DNA of 15,925 bases from NCBI GenBank assembly GCA_948844705.1, contig CAQNVT010000002.1:1-15925 (forward strand). Reading direction: 5' to 3'. The notes under the pieces were generated by a model, which ran no database searches, was not told the origin of the DNA, and saw only the letters and a list, made by a program, of their open reading frames with translations. The position numbers were made by a program, and so were the translations under genes. Source of the stretch: an uncultured Dorea sp. (GTDB lineage Bacteria > Bacillota > Clostridia > Lachnospirales > Lachnospiraceae). Numbering within the stretch: position 1 is the stretch's first letter; every line of letters begins with the position of its first letter. Shown one piece after another: positions 7,240 to 14,122 of the stretch.

Positions 7240-7665
7240 TTAAGGTGTGAAATATAATCTTTTCTTATAGTATTCCTCCGTAATCTGCTCATGGGAGTTT
7301 CCTGCAAATTCACGGGCCGATACTCGTTCCCATTCAGAAAGGTCCAAATCAAACCATAAATCCGCAGGATATCTGCGGTTCCATCTGAAGACAAGAATTC
7401 CTTCTATTTTATCGGCAAAGGGCTTAAGGCTTCTGTCCTCTGTCAGACACATTTCTTCCCTGCCTGCCCTGGCGGGAAAATCTTCATCTACCAAAATTTC
7501 CACATCCTCCATATTCCCATACAGGTTCGCGGAATATGCGTTCATCCACAGCCGCCTTCCTTTACAGATTCTGCGGATCCTCTCTGTCACGGCCTTATCC
7601 CGGCTCTGCCGTCTGTTATTAAACATCATACCGCCGTCTTCATCCAGACAAACAATCACAATCAT
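7240..7665 (-). CDS. Conserved-looking hypothetical protein, 141 residues
   Basis: I do not recognise a defined domain. The protein is soluble, with no signal peptide or membrane helix. It opens with a hydrophobic beta strand (MIVIVCLDEDGGMMFNNRRQ), is rich in Arg and aromatic residues, and carries an RWNRRYPADLWFDLD segment (about residues 94-108) and a GNSHEQITEEYY segment near the end (122-133). I have the impression that proteins of this kind in Lachnospiraceae are sometimes labelled ribonuclease Z, but no HxHxDH metallo-beta-lactamase motif is present, so that name is not supported. A real gene is indicated by a consensus promoter, a GGAG site 8 nt before the ATG, and stand-alone placement between two promoters. 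Confidence 0.75.
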   Translation of the reverse strand: MIVIVCLDEDGGMMFNNRRQSRDKAVTERIRRICKGRRLWMNAYSANLYGNMEDVEILVDEDFPARAGREEMCLTEDRSLKPFADKIEGILVFRWNRRYPADLWFDLDLSEWERVSAREFAGNSHEQITEEYYKKRLYFTP

Positions 7666-7697
7666 TCCTGCATCTCCAATTCATACATTTTACCCAA

Positions 7698-7726
7698 ATT
7701 ATAAAATCCGCCCGAAGAAAAGTCAA
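7698..7726 (-). promoter_or_regulatory. Sigma-A promoter of the hypothetical gene
   Basis: On the minus strand TTGACT (7721-7726) and a perfect TATAAT (7698-7703) are 17 bp apart, with a leader of about 25 nt to the ATG at 7665. Confidence 0.8.
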
Positions 7727-7767
7727 ATTTTAAAACCTGTATATTAAGGCCTGATTCTGTAAAAAAA

Positions 7768-7796
7768 TTGACGATTTGCATGAAAAGTTATAAAAT
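7768..7796 (+). promoter_or_regulatory. Sigma-A promoter of the zinc-ribbon/YARHG operon
   Basis: TTGACG (7768-7773) and TAAAAT (7791-7796) are 17 bp apart; a TATAAA overlaps at 15 bp. The layout is the same as the rny promoter. It points away from the minus-strand hypothetical gene promoter, the two -35 elements being about 41 bp apart. The predicted leader is about 33 nt. Confidence 0.65.
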
Positions 7797-7835
7797 AACA
7801 GCGATAAGTTTGAGAATGAGAAAGAGAGGAATGTC

Positions 7836-8930
7836 ATGAAGTGCCAGTATTGTAACACTGAAATCCCGGATGACGCTGTTTTTTGCCCGGAATGCGGAAA
7901 ACCGACGGAAAAGTCCGAGACCGAAAATACTTATTGTCCTAATTGCGGAAAGGAACTGGAACCCGGCGCCATATTTTGTCCCGAATGCGGCTTTCATGCA
8001 GCCGTTCAGGAAGAACCGCCCAAGCCGCAGGAGCGAGAGCTTCCTCCGGTTCAGAATCCGGTACAGCCCAAGGGCAAAGGGCATATCGTCATTCTGGTAT
8101 TTATTTTAGTCGCTGCCGCAATTGTAGCCCTGATTGCCCTGGCCGTAAAAGTATTTCTTTTCGGCGGCCGTTCCGGCATACCTGATATCATGAATGAGTC
8201 GCAGATTCAAAATTATCTGGAAAGCGATGAGGAAACGGAAGCTGCAGAAAATGATGAAGAAGCAGATCTGTCCGATGTTGATTATAACCTTTTGGAAAAT
8301 GATCAGCTTTCTCTTGAAGGAATAATAAAAACAGCAAAGAACGGCGGCAGAGTGCTCCAATGGAAGGAGCCTGTCACCTTTTACGGTTCAAACGCATCCG
8401 GCGAGAGAATTCTGATGAAGGATACAAAAAATGCCTATATCGACAATACTGTCCTGCCGGACGGATTCCTGGATACAATAAGCGCAAATAAACAGATTGC
8501 CATAAACGGAATCTTATATTTCAATGAAAACAATCTGTATATTTCCCCGCTTTATGTCTATGACAGCAGCGGAAATGATATGGTCGCCGAATATTATGAT
8601 TCAAAAAATAAAGTAACGGCCGAAAACAGTAATTCTGATTACATACTTCCTCAAAGCAGTTCCCGGCTTCTTGACAGCTCAGATATTTCCGGCCTAAGCC
8701 TTCAGGAAATCAATTATGCCAAAAATGAAGTATATGCACGTCACGGGCGCCGATTTAAATCAGCTGAGCTTCAGAATTACTTTAATTCAAAAAGCTGGTA
8801 CAATGGGACGATCGACCCGGATTCGTTTAATGAAGGCATGCTTTCCGATGTCGAGAAGAAAAACGTAGAATATTTAAGGGAGGTTGAGTTCGGCATGGCT
8901 CCAAACGGATACCAGCTGGATGCTCATTGA
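7836..8930 (+). CDS. Double zinc-ribbon membrane protein with C-terminal YARHG domain
   Basis: A 364-residue single-pass membrane protein. Two N-terminal zinc ribbons are seen directly: C3/C6/C17/C20 and C34/C37/C48/C51, each CxxC-x10-CxxC. A Pro-rich linker, one membrane helix (about 84-109), an acidic stretch (about 127-150), a central domain I do not recognise (about 150-265) and a C-terminal YARHG domain with the naming motif at 300-304 follow. By the positive-inside expectation the ribbons face the cytoplasm and YARHG the outside, where the family is usually found. The start is the ATG at 7836 after GAGAGG. It heads an operon with a cell-wall amidase 7 nt downstream and a serine hydrolase, so a role in sensing or organising envelope work is likely but inferred; the exact function is unknown. 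Confidence 0.88.
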   Translation: MKCQYCNTEIPDDAVFCPECGKPTEKSETENTYCPNCGKELEPGAIFCPECGFHAAVQEEPPKPQERELPPVQNPVQPKGKGHIVILVFILVAAAIVALIALAVKVFLFGGRSGIPDIMNESQIQNYLESDEETEAAENDEEADLSDVDYNLLENDQLSLEGIIKTAKNGGRVLQWKEPVTFYGSNASGERILMKDTKNAYIDNTVLPDGFLDTISANKQIAINGILYFNENNLYISPLYVYDSSGNDMVAEYYDSKNKVTAENSNSDYILPQSSSRLLDSSDISGLSLQEINYAKNEVYARHGRRFKSAELQNYFNSKSWYNGTIDPDSFNEGMLSDVEKKNVEYLREVEFGMAPNGYQLDAH

Positions 8931-8937
8931 TAAAAAT

Positions 8938-9786
8938 ATGAAAAAAAGGACATTGCGGGCAGGGGTTCTGCTGTTATGCGTTTTATTCTTTGCAGGCTGC
9001 CGGTCCGCAGAAGAACAAACTGACAATAAAGAACCTGTCCCTGCTTCAAAAGAAGAGAAGGATGTGATCGTGATCGCCGGTTCTGACATTGAAACAGAAG
9101 AACCGGAAATACAAAAACCTGAAGAAATACCAACGGCACAGCCAGAGAAAAAGGGAATTCTGATTGCTCTTGATCCCGGACATCAAGGTGAAACAGTGGA
9201 TATGAGTGCCTCCGAGCCAAACGCTCCCGGCTCCGATGTCATGAAAATGAAAGCCACCGCCGGAACGAGAGGCAGCTACACCGGGATACCTGAATATCAG
9301 CTGAATCTTGATATCGCTCTGGAAGTGCGAAGCCAATTAACCGAACAGGGGTATGACGTAATCATGACACGTGAGGATAATAATACTGCCATCAGCAATG
9401 CAGAAAGAGCATCTCTTGCCAATGATGCCGGCGCGGACATCTCTGTCAGAATTCATGCTAACGGAAGTGAAAGTCCTGAAGCAAGCGGTGCTTTGGTGTT
9501 GATCGGTTCCGCAGAAAATCCCTATGTGGGGCATTTGTATAACGACAGTTTCCGGCTTGCAGAGACTCTGCTCGATACCTATTGCGGCGCAACGGGTATG
9601 GCAAATCTTGGTATCCAGGCAAATGATACTATGACCGGCATTAACTGGAGCCGGATCCCCGTAGTTATTCTGGAAATGGGATTTATGACTAACGAACAGG
9701 ATGACTATAATATGGCGGACGAAGCTTACCGTCAGAAAATGGTGGAAGGAATTGTAGCAGGAATCAATACTTACTATGGTTATTAA
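8938..9786 (+). CDS. Lipoprotein N-acetylmuramoyl-L-alanine amidase (Amidase_3)
   Basis: A 282-residue secreted zinc amidase that cuts the bond between MurNAc and L-alanine in peptidoglycan. It begins with a lipoprotein signal peptide (MKKRTLRAGV..., lipobox FAGC, lipidated C21), then an acidic linker to about residue 70. The catalytic domain has the expected residues: H82 in LDPGHQG, E119 in the IPEYQLNL segment, H173 in VRIHANG, and the catalytic E246 in ILEMGFMTN. I chose ATG 8938 because it gives a normal signal peptide; in-frame TTG 8884 and ATG 8920 would only add a non-signal extension. No clear ribosome binding site precedes 8938, which is 7 nt after the upstream stop, so translation is probably coupled. 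It ends 10 nt before the next lipoprotein gene. Confidence 0.92.
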   Translation: MKKRTLRAGVLLLCVLFFAGCRSAEEQTDNKEPVPASKEEKDVIVIAGSDIETEEPEIQKPEEIPTAQPEKKGILIALDPGHQGETVDMSASEPNAPGSDVMKMKATAGTRGSYTGIPEYQLNLDIALEVRSQLTEQGYDVIMTREDNNTAISNAERASLANDAGADISVRIHANGSESPEASGALVLIGSAENPYVGHLYNDSFRLAETLLDTYCGATGMANLGIQANDTMTGINWSRIPVVILEMGFMTNEQDDYNMADEAYRQKMVEGIVAGINTYYGY

Positions 9787-9796
9787 AGGTGTGCAT

Positions 9797-10783
9797 ATGA
9801 GACAGAAAAGATACATATCCGGAATACTCGTAACCGCATTGCTCCTGTGTCTGACAGGCTGCGGAAAAAAAGACGCTCCGGAGGAGGACAATAAGGTCCC
9901 GGTGGACAAAGAAGTGACGGCCCTCGTAATAGAGACCGAAAATACAGAAGAAGACTCACAGAATCAGGATCTGGTTTCTGGCCGCTCATCTGACGACAGC
10001 CAGACAGATACTTTAAAGGAAAATGAGCCGCAGGAGATGACATCTCCGTCTCCCCTCACAGAGCTGAATGACCAGATCGCGGAGCTGATCCACGCAGAGC
10101 AGGCAAAGGGGACCGTCGTGTCCGTCTATGCGCAGGATCTGACAACCGGAAATTTTGCATCCGTCGAAAGCCAGAAACAGCAGTCCGCCAGCCTGATAAA
10201 ACTATTTATTGCCGGATGTGTCTATGAACATACGGACATTATGAAAACTCAGGAAGCCTATGAAAATGAAACTGACGAACTCATGAGACTGATGATCACA
10301 ATAAGCGATAATGACGCTGCCAATACTCTTGTATGCCGTCTTGGCAGCGGAGACAGCTCCTCCGGAATGCAGCTCGTGAATGAATACTGCAAAAGCCATG
10401 GTTTTTCAGATACCTATATGGGCAGGCTGATGCTCGATTTCGAGGCTGATGATGACAACTACACTTCCGTTAATGATTGCGGACATTTTCTTGCGAACAT
10501 TTACAAGAAGGAACTCGCCGGTTCAGATGCGATCCTGTCTTATATGCGTCAGCAGGAGCGAACAGGAAAGATTCCTGCCGGTGTTCCTGCCGGGACAGAG
10601 ACTGCTAATAAAACCGGGGAGCTTCCTGACGTTGAAAATGATGCGGCAATCATTTTTGATGAACACGGGGCGTATACTTTATGCGTAATATTAAACCAGC
10701 TTCCGGAAACCGAAGCCGGAAGGATTCTTATCACAGATCTTTCCGCCATGGTATATACATATATGGGAACCCTGCATCAGTAA
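9797..10783 (+). CDS. Lipoprotein serine hydrolase of the class A beta-lactamase fold
   Basis: A 328-residue secreted lipoprotein: signal peptide with lipobox LTGC (lipidated C22), a long acidic, Ser/Gln-rich linker to about 85, then a penicillin-recognising domain. The three active-site motifs are all present and well spaced: S132-L-I-K135, S170-D-N172, and K272-T-G274. The ExxLN motif that lets class A beta-lactamases release hydrolysed penicillin is not recognisable in the expected region (about 205-222). It is therefore more likely a peptidoglycan D,D-peptidase-like or inactive-on-drug relative than a resistance enzyme; this is inference. The start at ATG 9797, after AAAGGTG with 5 nt spacing, is preferred to the GTG/ATG region upstream (9776) because it gives a clean signal peptide. 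It is the third gene of a tight operon with the YARHG protein and amidase. Confidence 0.88.
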   Translation: MRQKRYISGILVTALLLCLTGCGKKDAPEEDNKVPVDKEVTALVIETENTEEDSQNQDLVSGRSSDDSQTDTLKENEPQEMTSPSPLTELNDQIAELIHAEQAKGTVVSVYAQDLTTGNFASVESQKQQSASLIKLFIAGCVYEHTDIMKTQEAYENETDELMRLMITISDNDAANTLVCRLGSGDSSSGMQLVNEYCKSHGFSDTYMGRLMLDFEADDDNYTSVNDCGHFLANIYKKELAGSDAILSYMRQQERTGKIPAGVPAGTETANKTGELPDVENDAAIIFDEHGAYTLCVILNQLPETEAGRILITDLSAMVYTYMGTLHQ

Positions 10784-10849
10784 TAACTGCGTTTTATACG
10801 AAGCAGATTATTATAAAATATTTTAGTTATTTAAAGGAGGAATCTACAA

Positions 10850-11404
10850 ATGAAAATTTGTCCAAGCTGCGGAAGTACAATGGAAGACAATGTCACATTC
10901 TGCACAAAATGCGGCGCGAAATTTGAAAACGCCGGATCTACAGGAAGCGCCAAAACAAGTCAAAATCAGGAAACATCTGCAAACACTTCCTATACGGCTC
11001 CGCCGTATAACAGCGCCCCAAATTATCAAAACGGTCCTGTGTATACGGTACCTGTTGATCCATATGACCACACCGCAGAATTTACAGAGAAAGATATTTC
11101 AGAAAATAAAGTTATTGCCATGTTAGTTTATCTTCTTGGGACTATGGGAATCATCATCGCGCTTCTTGGAAGTCAGTCTTCACCTTACGCGGCATTCCAT
11201 GTACGGCAGGCATTAAAGTTTACTGTTATCAGTGTTCTCATGGGAATCGTTACCCTTCTCCTGTTCTGGACCATCATTGTTCCGATTGCTGCAGGCATTG
11301 CATACCTTGTGCTTTTCGTAGTAAAGATCATGTGCTTTTTCTCAATCTGCAAAGGAAAAGCAAAAGAGCCCTACATTATCCGTTCTTTTGGATTTTTAAG
11401 ATAA
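10850..11404 (+). CDS. Zinc-ribbon membrane protein with DUF4870-like domain
   Basis: A 184-residue membrane protein. The N-terminus has one zinc ribbon (C4, C7, C18, C21), followed by a low-complexity Ser/Thr/Tyr/Gln/Pro linker (about 28-75) and three membrane helices (about 88-106, 121-139 and 142-164). Between the first two helices is the AAFHVRQALKF segment characteristic of DUF4870/Tic20-like proteins; function of that family is unknown to me. The start is the ATG at 10850 behind a very strong AAAGGAGG. It follows the serine hydrolase by 66 nt in the same direction, without a terminator between or a convincing promoter of its own, so it probably receives read-through. The ribbon resembles those of the first gene of the cluster. 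A bidirectional terminator follows. Confidence 0.85.
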   Translation: MKICPSCGSTMEDNVTFCTKCGAKFENAGSTGSAKTSQNQETSANTSYTAPPYNSAPNYQNGPVYTVPVDPYDHTAEFTEKDISENKVIAMLVYLLGTMGIIIALLGSQSSPYAAFHVRQALKFTVISVLMGIVTLLLFWTIIVPIAAGIAYLVLFVVKIMCFFSICKGKAKEPYIIRSFGFLR

Positions 11405-11409
11405 GAAAT

Positions 11410-11442
11410 AAGGGATGGGATTTTTCCCACCCCTTCTCTCTT
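11410..11442. terminator. Bidirectional terminator between convergent genes
   Basis: AAGGGATGGG (11410-11419), a 6-nt loop and CCCACCCCTT (11426-11435) form a stem with nine of ten pairs. On the plus strand it is followed by CTCTCTTGTTTT; on the minus strand by ATTTCTTATCTT. It lies in the 41-nt gap between the plus-strand zinc-ribbon gene and the minus-strand carboxypeptidase gene and can serve both. Confidence 0.85.
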
Positions 11443-11445
11443 GTT

Positions 11446-12657
11446 TTAACAGCATAGCTTTTTCAAAAGTTTCTGAAAACACCAAAGAAAATCTCTTTTT
11501 TTCACATCTTCAAGCGTAACCATATTGTAGACTGCGATCTCTTTTCCATCCAACGTATAGACGACCCTTCCCGCATAGGTCCCCTTCTTAACCGGAGCAG
11601 CAAATCCTTTCTCCAGCTCTCTTGTGACCTCTACTGTTTCATCCGCACGCAGAAGGACAGAAAGCTCTTCTGTCCCGGAATCAGGAAGACCTGCGGATAC
11701 AGCCGCATTTTCAGAATAAATATCGTCCTCACAGATACCGCCCTCTACCGGAAGATCTTCTGTCTCCGTATCCTCCCATACGTTCCGGTATTCATAATTT
11801 GTAAGTCCGTACTCCATAAGCGCGCGGGTATCCTTCCATTTATATCCCTTATTATTAGGCCAGCCGCAGGCAAGAAGCGCCACGATAAAGGTCCTTCCGT
11901 CTCTTTCAAGCGCGCCCACATAACAGTATCCCGCATCTGCGGTAAACCCGGTTTTTCCTGACAATGCTCCCTCCATCATAGTTAAAAAAGCATTATGATT
12001 ATTACAGGAAAAGGAACGGCTCCCGGACAGGTCCGCAAAGCTATAGCTTCCTGTTCCTGTGATCTCCAGAAATTTCTCTTTTTTCGGCGAATCCATAATA
12101 CAGTATTTCATGATCCTTGCAAGGTCCGCTGCCGTCGTGGAATGAATCCCGCCCTCATCCTCTGCGTCCAGTCCGTTAGGAGTGACAAAATGAGTATCCG
12201 TACACCCAAGCTCCTCTGCCTTTTCATTCATCAGAACCGCAAACTGCTCTACGGAACCGGCGATTCCCTCCGCAATGATCACTGCGCTGTCATTATGGGA
12301 CTCAAGCATCAGGGAATACAAAATATCGTTTATATAATACTGTTCTCCTGCACGTACTCCCAGATGTACCTCCGGCTGCCTTGCAGCATGATCGGAGGCC
12401 TCCGCCACCTGTCCCTCCTCCATATTCTCCAACGCCAGGATGCAGGTCATGATTTTTGTCGTACTTGCCATCGGACGCTTTACATCCTCTTCCTTTCCAA
12501 ATAAAATACGCCCGCTGTCCGCATCCATAAGAACCGCCGACTGGGCGTAAAGCTGTGCCGGTCCTTCCACCGCCTCCTGTGCCTGTACCGGAACACGGCA
12601 CAGCCACACAGACAGGATACAGACCAGGCTGATGATACTTATCTGTCTTTTTTTCAT
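11446..12657 (-). CDS. D-alanyl-D-alanine carboxypeptidase (serine, S11 family)
   Basis: A 403-residue low-molecular-weight penicillin-binding protein that removes the terminal D-Ala of peptidoglycan pentapeptides outside the cell. It has a cleavable signal peptide (MKKRQISIIS..., probable cut after VQA near residue 26) and the three active-site motifs: S65-T-T-K68, S120-H-N122 and K235-T-G237. A C-terminal beta-rich domain ends in a probable amphipathic anchor helix (about 390-403) with a Cys-Cys end, which is unusual. I chose ATG 12657 (AGGTG 6 nt upstream); GTG 12666 would add three residues and leaves no room for a ribosome binding site. Bacillus scpA-scpB is also followed, nearby, by dacB, the spore-cortex carboxypeptidase; with the sigma-E-like promoter upstream this suggests a dacB counterpart, but dacF-type or vegetative roles remain possible. 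Confidence 0.93.
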   Translation of the reverse strand: MKKRQISIISLVCILSVWLCRVPVQAQEAVEGPAQLYAQSAVLMDADSGRILFGKEEDVKRPMASTTKIMTCILALENMEEGQVAEASDHAARQPEVHLGVRAGEQYYINDILYSLMLESHNDSAVIIAEGIAGSVEQFAVLMNEKAEELGCTDTHFVTPNGLDAEDEGGIHSTTAADLARIMKYCIMDSPKKEKFLEITGTGSYSFADLSGSRSFSCNNHNAFLTMMEGALSGKTGFTADAGYCYVGALERDGRTFIVALLACGWPNNKGYKWKDTRALMEYGLTNYEYRNVWEDTETEDLPVEGGICEDDIYSENAAVSAGLPDSGTEELSVLLRADETVEVTRELEKGFAAPVKKGTYAGRVVYTLDGKEIAVYNMVTLEDVKKRDFLWCFQKLLKKLCC

Positions 12658-12687
12658 TTCATGCACCTACACTGCCATATTACTAGC

Positions 12688-12716
12688 AATGTATGATGAT
12701 TGTTCCCCAATTATAC
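12688..12716 (-). promoter_or_regulatory. Possible sigma-E promoter of the carboxypeptidase gene
   Basis: On the minus strand GTATAAT (12710-12716, overlapping the scpB stop) and CATACATT (12688-12695) are 14 bp apart. The -10 matches seven of eight positions of the Bacillus sigma-E pattern CATACAMT; the -35 keeps the ATA core but is weaker (five of seven). The implied leader is about 24 nt, as for the spoIIM candidate. Bacillus dacB is sigma-E dependent. Confidence 0.45.
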
Positions 12717-13289
12717 GTTAAGCCTCAGCTGAATTTCCTCCTCTGCCTCCACCTTGAAGCTTTCTACCTGCTCCGGATTCATGCTGGGAAGCTCATCCAC
12801 GGAATGAATACTGAATCTCCTTAAAAACTCCTCCGTTGTCCCGAATTGAATCGGTTTTCCCGGTGCCTCCAGCCTTCCCACCTCACAGACAAGATTATAC
12901 TCCACCAGCTTATTTACCGCATGGTCCGACTTGACACCTCTGATCTTCTCAATCTCCAGCTTCGTTACCGGCTGCTTGTAAGCGATAATTGAAAGAGTCT
13001 CCAAAAGCACATCTGTCAGCACATATTTTCTCGGCTGCCTGGCAACGCGGATCAGATATTCATACATCTCCACCTTCGTGCACATCTGAAAGGAATCCTC
13101 AAGCTCAATAATGTGTATTCCTCTGTTATCTGCCCTGTATTTATCCTGCAGCTGATGAATGATCTTTCTTGTAGTTTCCTCGTCATGCTCTATGGCGGCC
13201 GCAATCTTGCCAAGCTCTACGGAATCTCCCATCGTAAATAGGATTGCTTCTATGACACTCTCCAGTTTATTAATCTCCACTTGTTCCAT
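12711..13289 (-). CDS. scpB: Segregation and condensation protein B
   Basis: A 192-residue kite protein that dimerises and, with ScpA, binds the SMC ATPase to form the bacterial condensin ring needed for chromosome compaction and segregation. The family is recognisable from the N-terminal ESVIEAILFTMGDSV segment, the double winged-helix pattern, and the highly conserved LLETLSIIAYKQPVTKLEIE stretch followed by IRGVKSDHAV. The length is typical (180-200). The start is the ATG at 13289, 22 nt after the scpA stop, with GGAAAGGT upstream; the pair is one transcription unit. The acidic C-terminal tail (residues 170-192) is normal for the family. The downstream carboxypeptidase begins 53 nt later and may be read through or have its own promoter. 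Confidence 0.96.
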   Translation of the reverse strand: MEQVEINKLESVIEAILFTMGDSVELGKIAAAIEHDEETTRKIIHQLQDKYRADNRGIHIIELEDSFQMCTKVEMYEYLIRVARQPRKYVLTDVLLETLSIIAYKQPVTKLEIEKIRGVKSDHAVNKLVEYNLVCEVGRLEAPGKPIQFGTTEEFLRRFSIHSVDELPSMNPEQVESFKVEAEEEIQLRLNV

Positions 13290-13311
13290 ATTACCTTTCC
13301 CACTCTCATAT

Positions 13312-14055
13312 TTATAGGGTCGACGTGATCAGAATATCATCAAAGGGCTGCTCCTGCAGGATCGAGATCATGCCCTCCTTCATGAGCTGCAGTACTGCCA
13401 GAAAGGTTACCACGATCTGCACCTTCGAGCTCTGCCTTTTAAGAAGCTCCCGGAAGAGAAAGCTCTTATGCTTCTTTGCATATTCTGTAACATATAAAAG
13501 CTTTTCCGGAAGCGTTACCTCCTCCTTTTCAAGCTTTCCGAATTTACTCCGGACAGGGTCGATCTTATCTGCCTGCCTCTTCATAACATCATTAAAAATA
13601 TGATTTAATCTTGCCAGGGTAAGATCCCCCAGCAGCTCATCCATATCAACCGGCTGCACATAGGAAAGAACCTCCTCGGGAATCGTCGGCGCCTTATATA
13701 AAGAACGCTCCCCGTCGATCTGACGGTCCTTCAGCTCATAAGACATATATTTGTACATCTTATACTCTAAGAGCTGTGCAACCAGCTCCTGCCTCGGATC
13801 TTCCTCCTCACCCTCCTCATTCAGCTCTTTCGGGAGGAGCATCCTGCATTTTATATCCAGAAGGGTGGCAGCCATAACGAGAAATTCACTCATAACATTC
13901 AGATCTTCTTTTTCCATCGCGCGGATATAATCCATATACTGATTTGTGATCTCTACGATCGGAATATCATAAATATCTATTTTGTTTTTATCGATCAGGT
14001 GTAAAAGCAGATCAAGAGGCCCTTCAAACACCTGTAATTTTATCGGAATTCCCAT
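13312..14055 (-). CDS. scpA: Segregation and condensation protein A
   Basis: A 247-residue kleisin that bridges the SMC head domains and carries the ScpB dimer. The N-terminal KLQVFEGPLDLLLHLIDKNK segment and the following IDIYDIPIVEITNQYMDYI are the family signature; a central ScpB-binding region and a C-terminal winged helix (about 180-247, including VTFLAVLQLMKEG) follow. Length is typical (about 245-260). The start is the ATG at 14055 behind GGAGGA with about 6 nt spacing. A promoter lies just upstream, within the 67-nt gap after the metallophosphoesterase gene, so scpAB can be transcribed separately from the two genes upstream. Confidence 0.97.
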   Translation of the reverse strand: MGIPIKLQVFEGPLDLLLHLIDKNKIDIYDIPIVEITNQYMDYIRAMEKEDLNVMSEFLVMAATLLDIKCRMLLPKELNEEGEEEDPRQELVAQLLEYKMYKYMSYELKDRQIDGERSLYKAPTIPEEVLSYVQPVDMDELLGDLTLARLNHIFNDVMKRQADKIDPVRSKFGKLEKEEVTLPEKLLYVTEYAKKHKSFLFRELLKRQSSKVQIVVTFLAVLQLMKEGMISILQEQPFDDILITSTL

Positions 14056-14090
14056 ATGCGTCCTCCGTCTGTATCAATCGCAACTTTTAT

Positions 14091-14119
14091 ATTATACAAG
14101 ATTTTTGTCCGTTTCACAA
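14091..14119 (-). promoter_or_regulatory. Sigma-A promoter of scpAB
   Basis: On the minus strand a perfect TATAAT (14091-14096) is 17 bp from TTGTGA (14114-14119; four of six consensus bases). The -35 abuts the stop of the upstream metallophosphoesterase gene. The predicted leader is about 30 nt. Confidence 0.65.
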
Positions 14120-14122
14120 CCC

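Noticed and set aside
8876..8900. AAGGGAGG followed by an in-frame TTG at 8884 as an alternative amidase start
   Set aside because: The TTG touches the Shine-Dalgarno-like bases, leaving no spacing, and the resulting 18-residue extension would bury the lipoprotein signal peptide.
9797..10783. Beta-lactam resistance gene
   Set aside because: Active-site motifs are shared by D,D-peptidases, the ExxLN motif is not visible, and the gene sits in a cell-wall operon with no sign of mobility.
10784..10849. Separate promoter for the DUF4870-like gene
   Set aside because: TAAAAT-like -10 sequences exist in the AT-rich gap, but no acceptable -35 lies 16-18 bp upstream; read-through is simpler.
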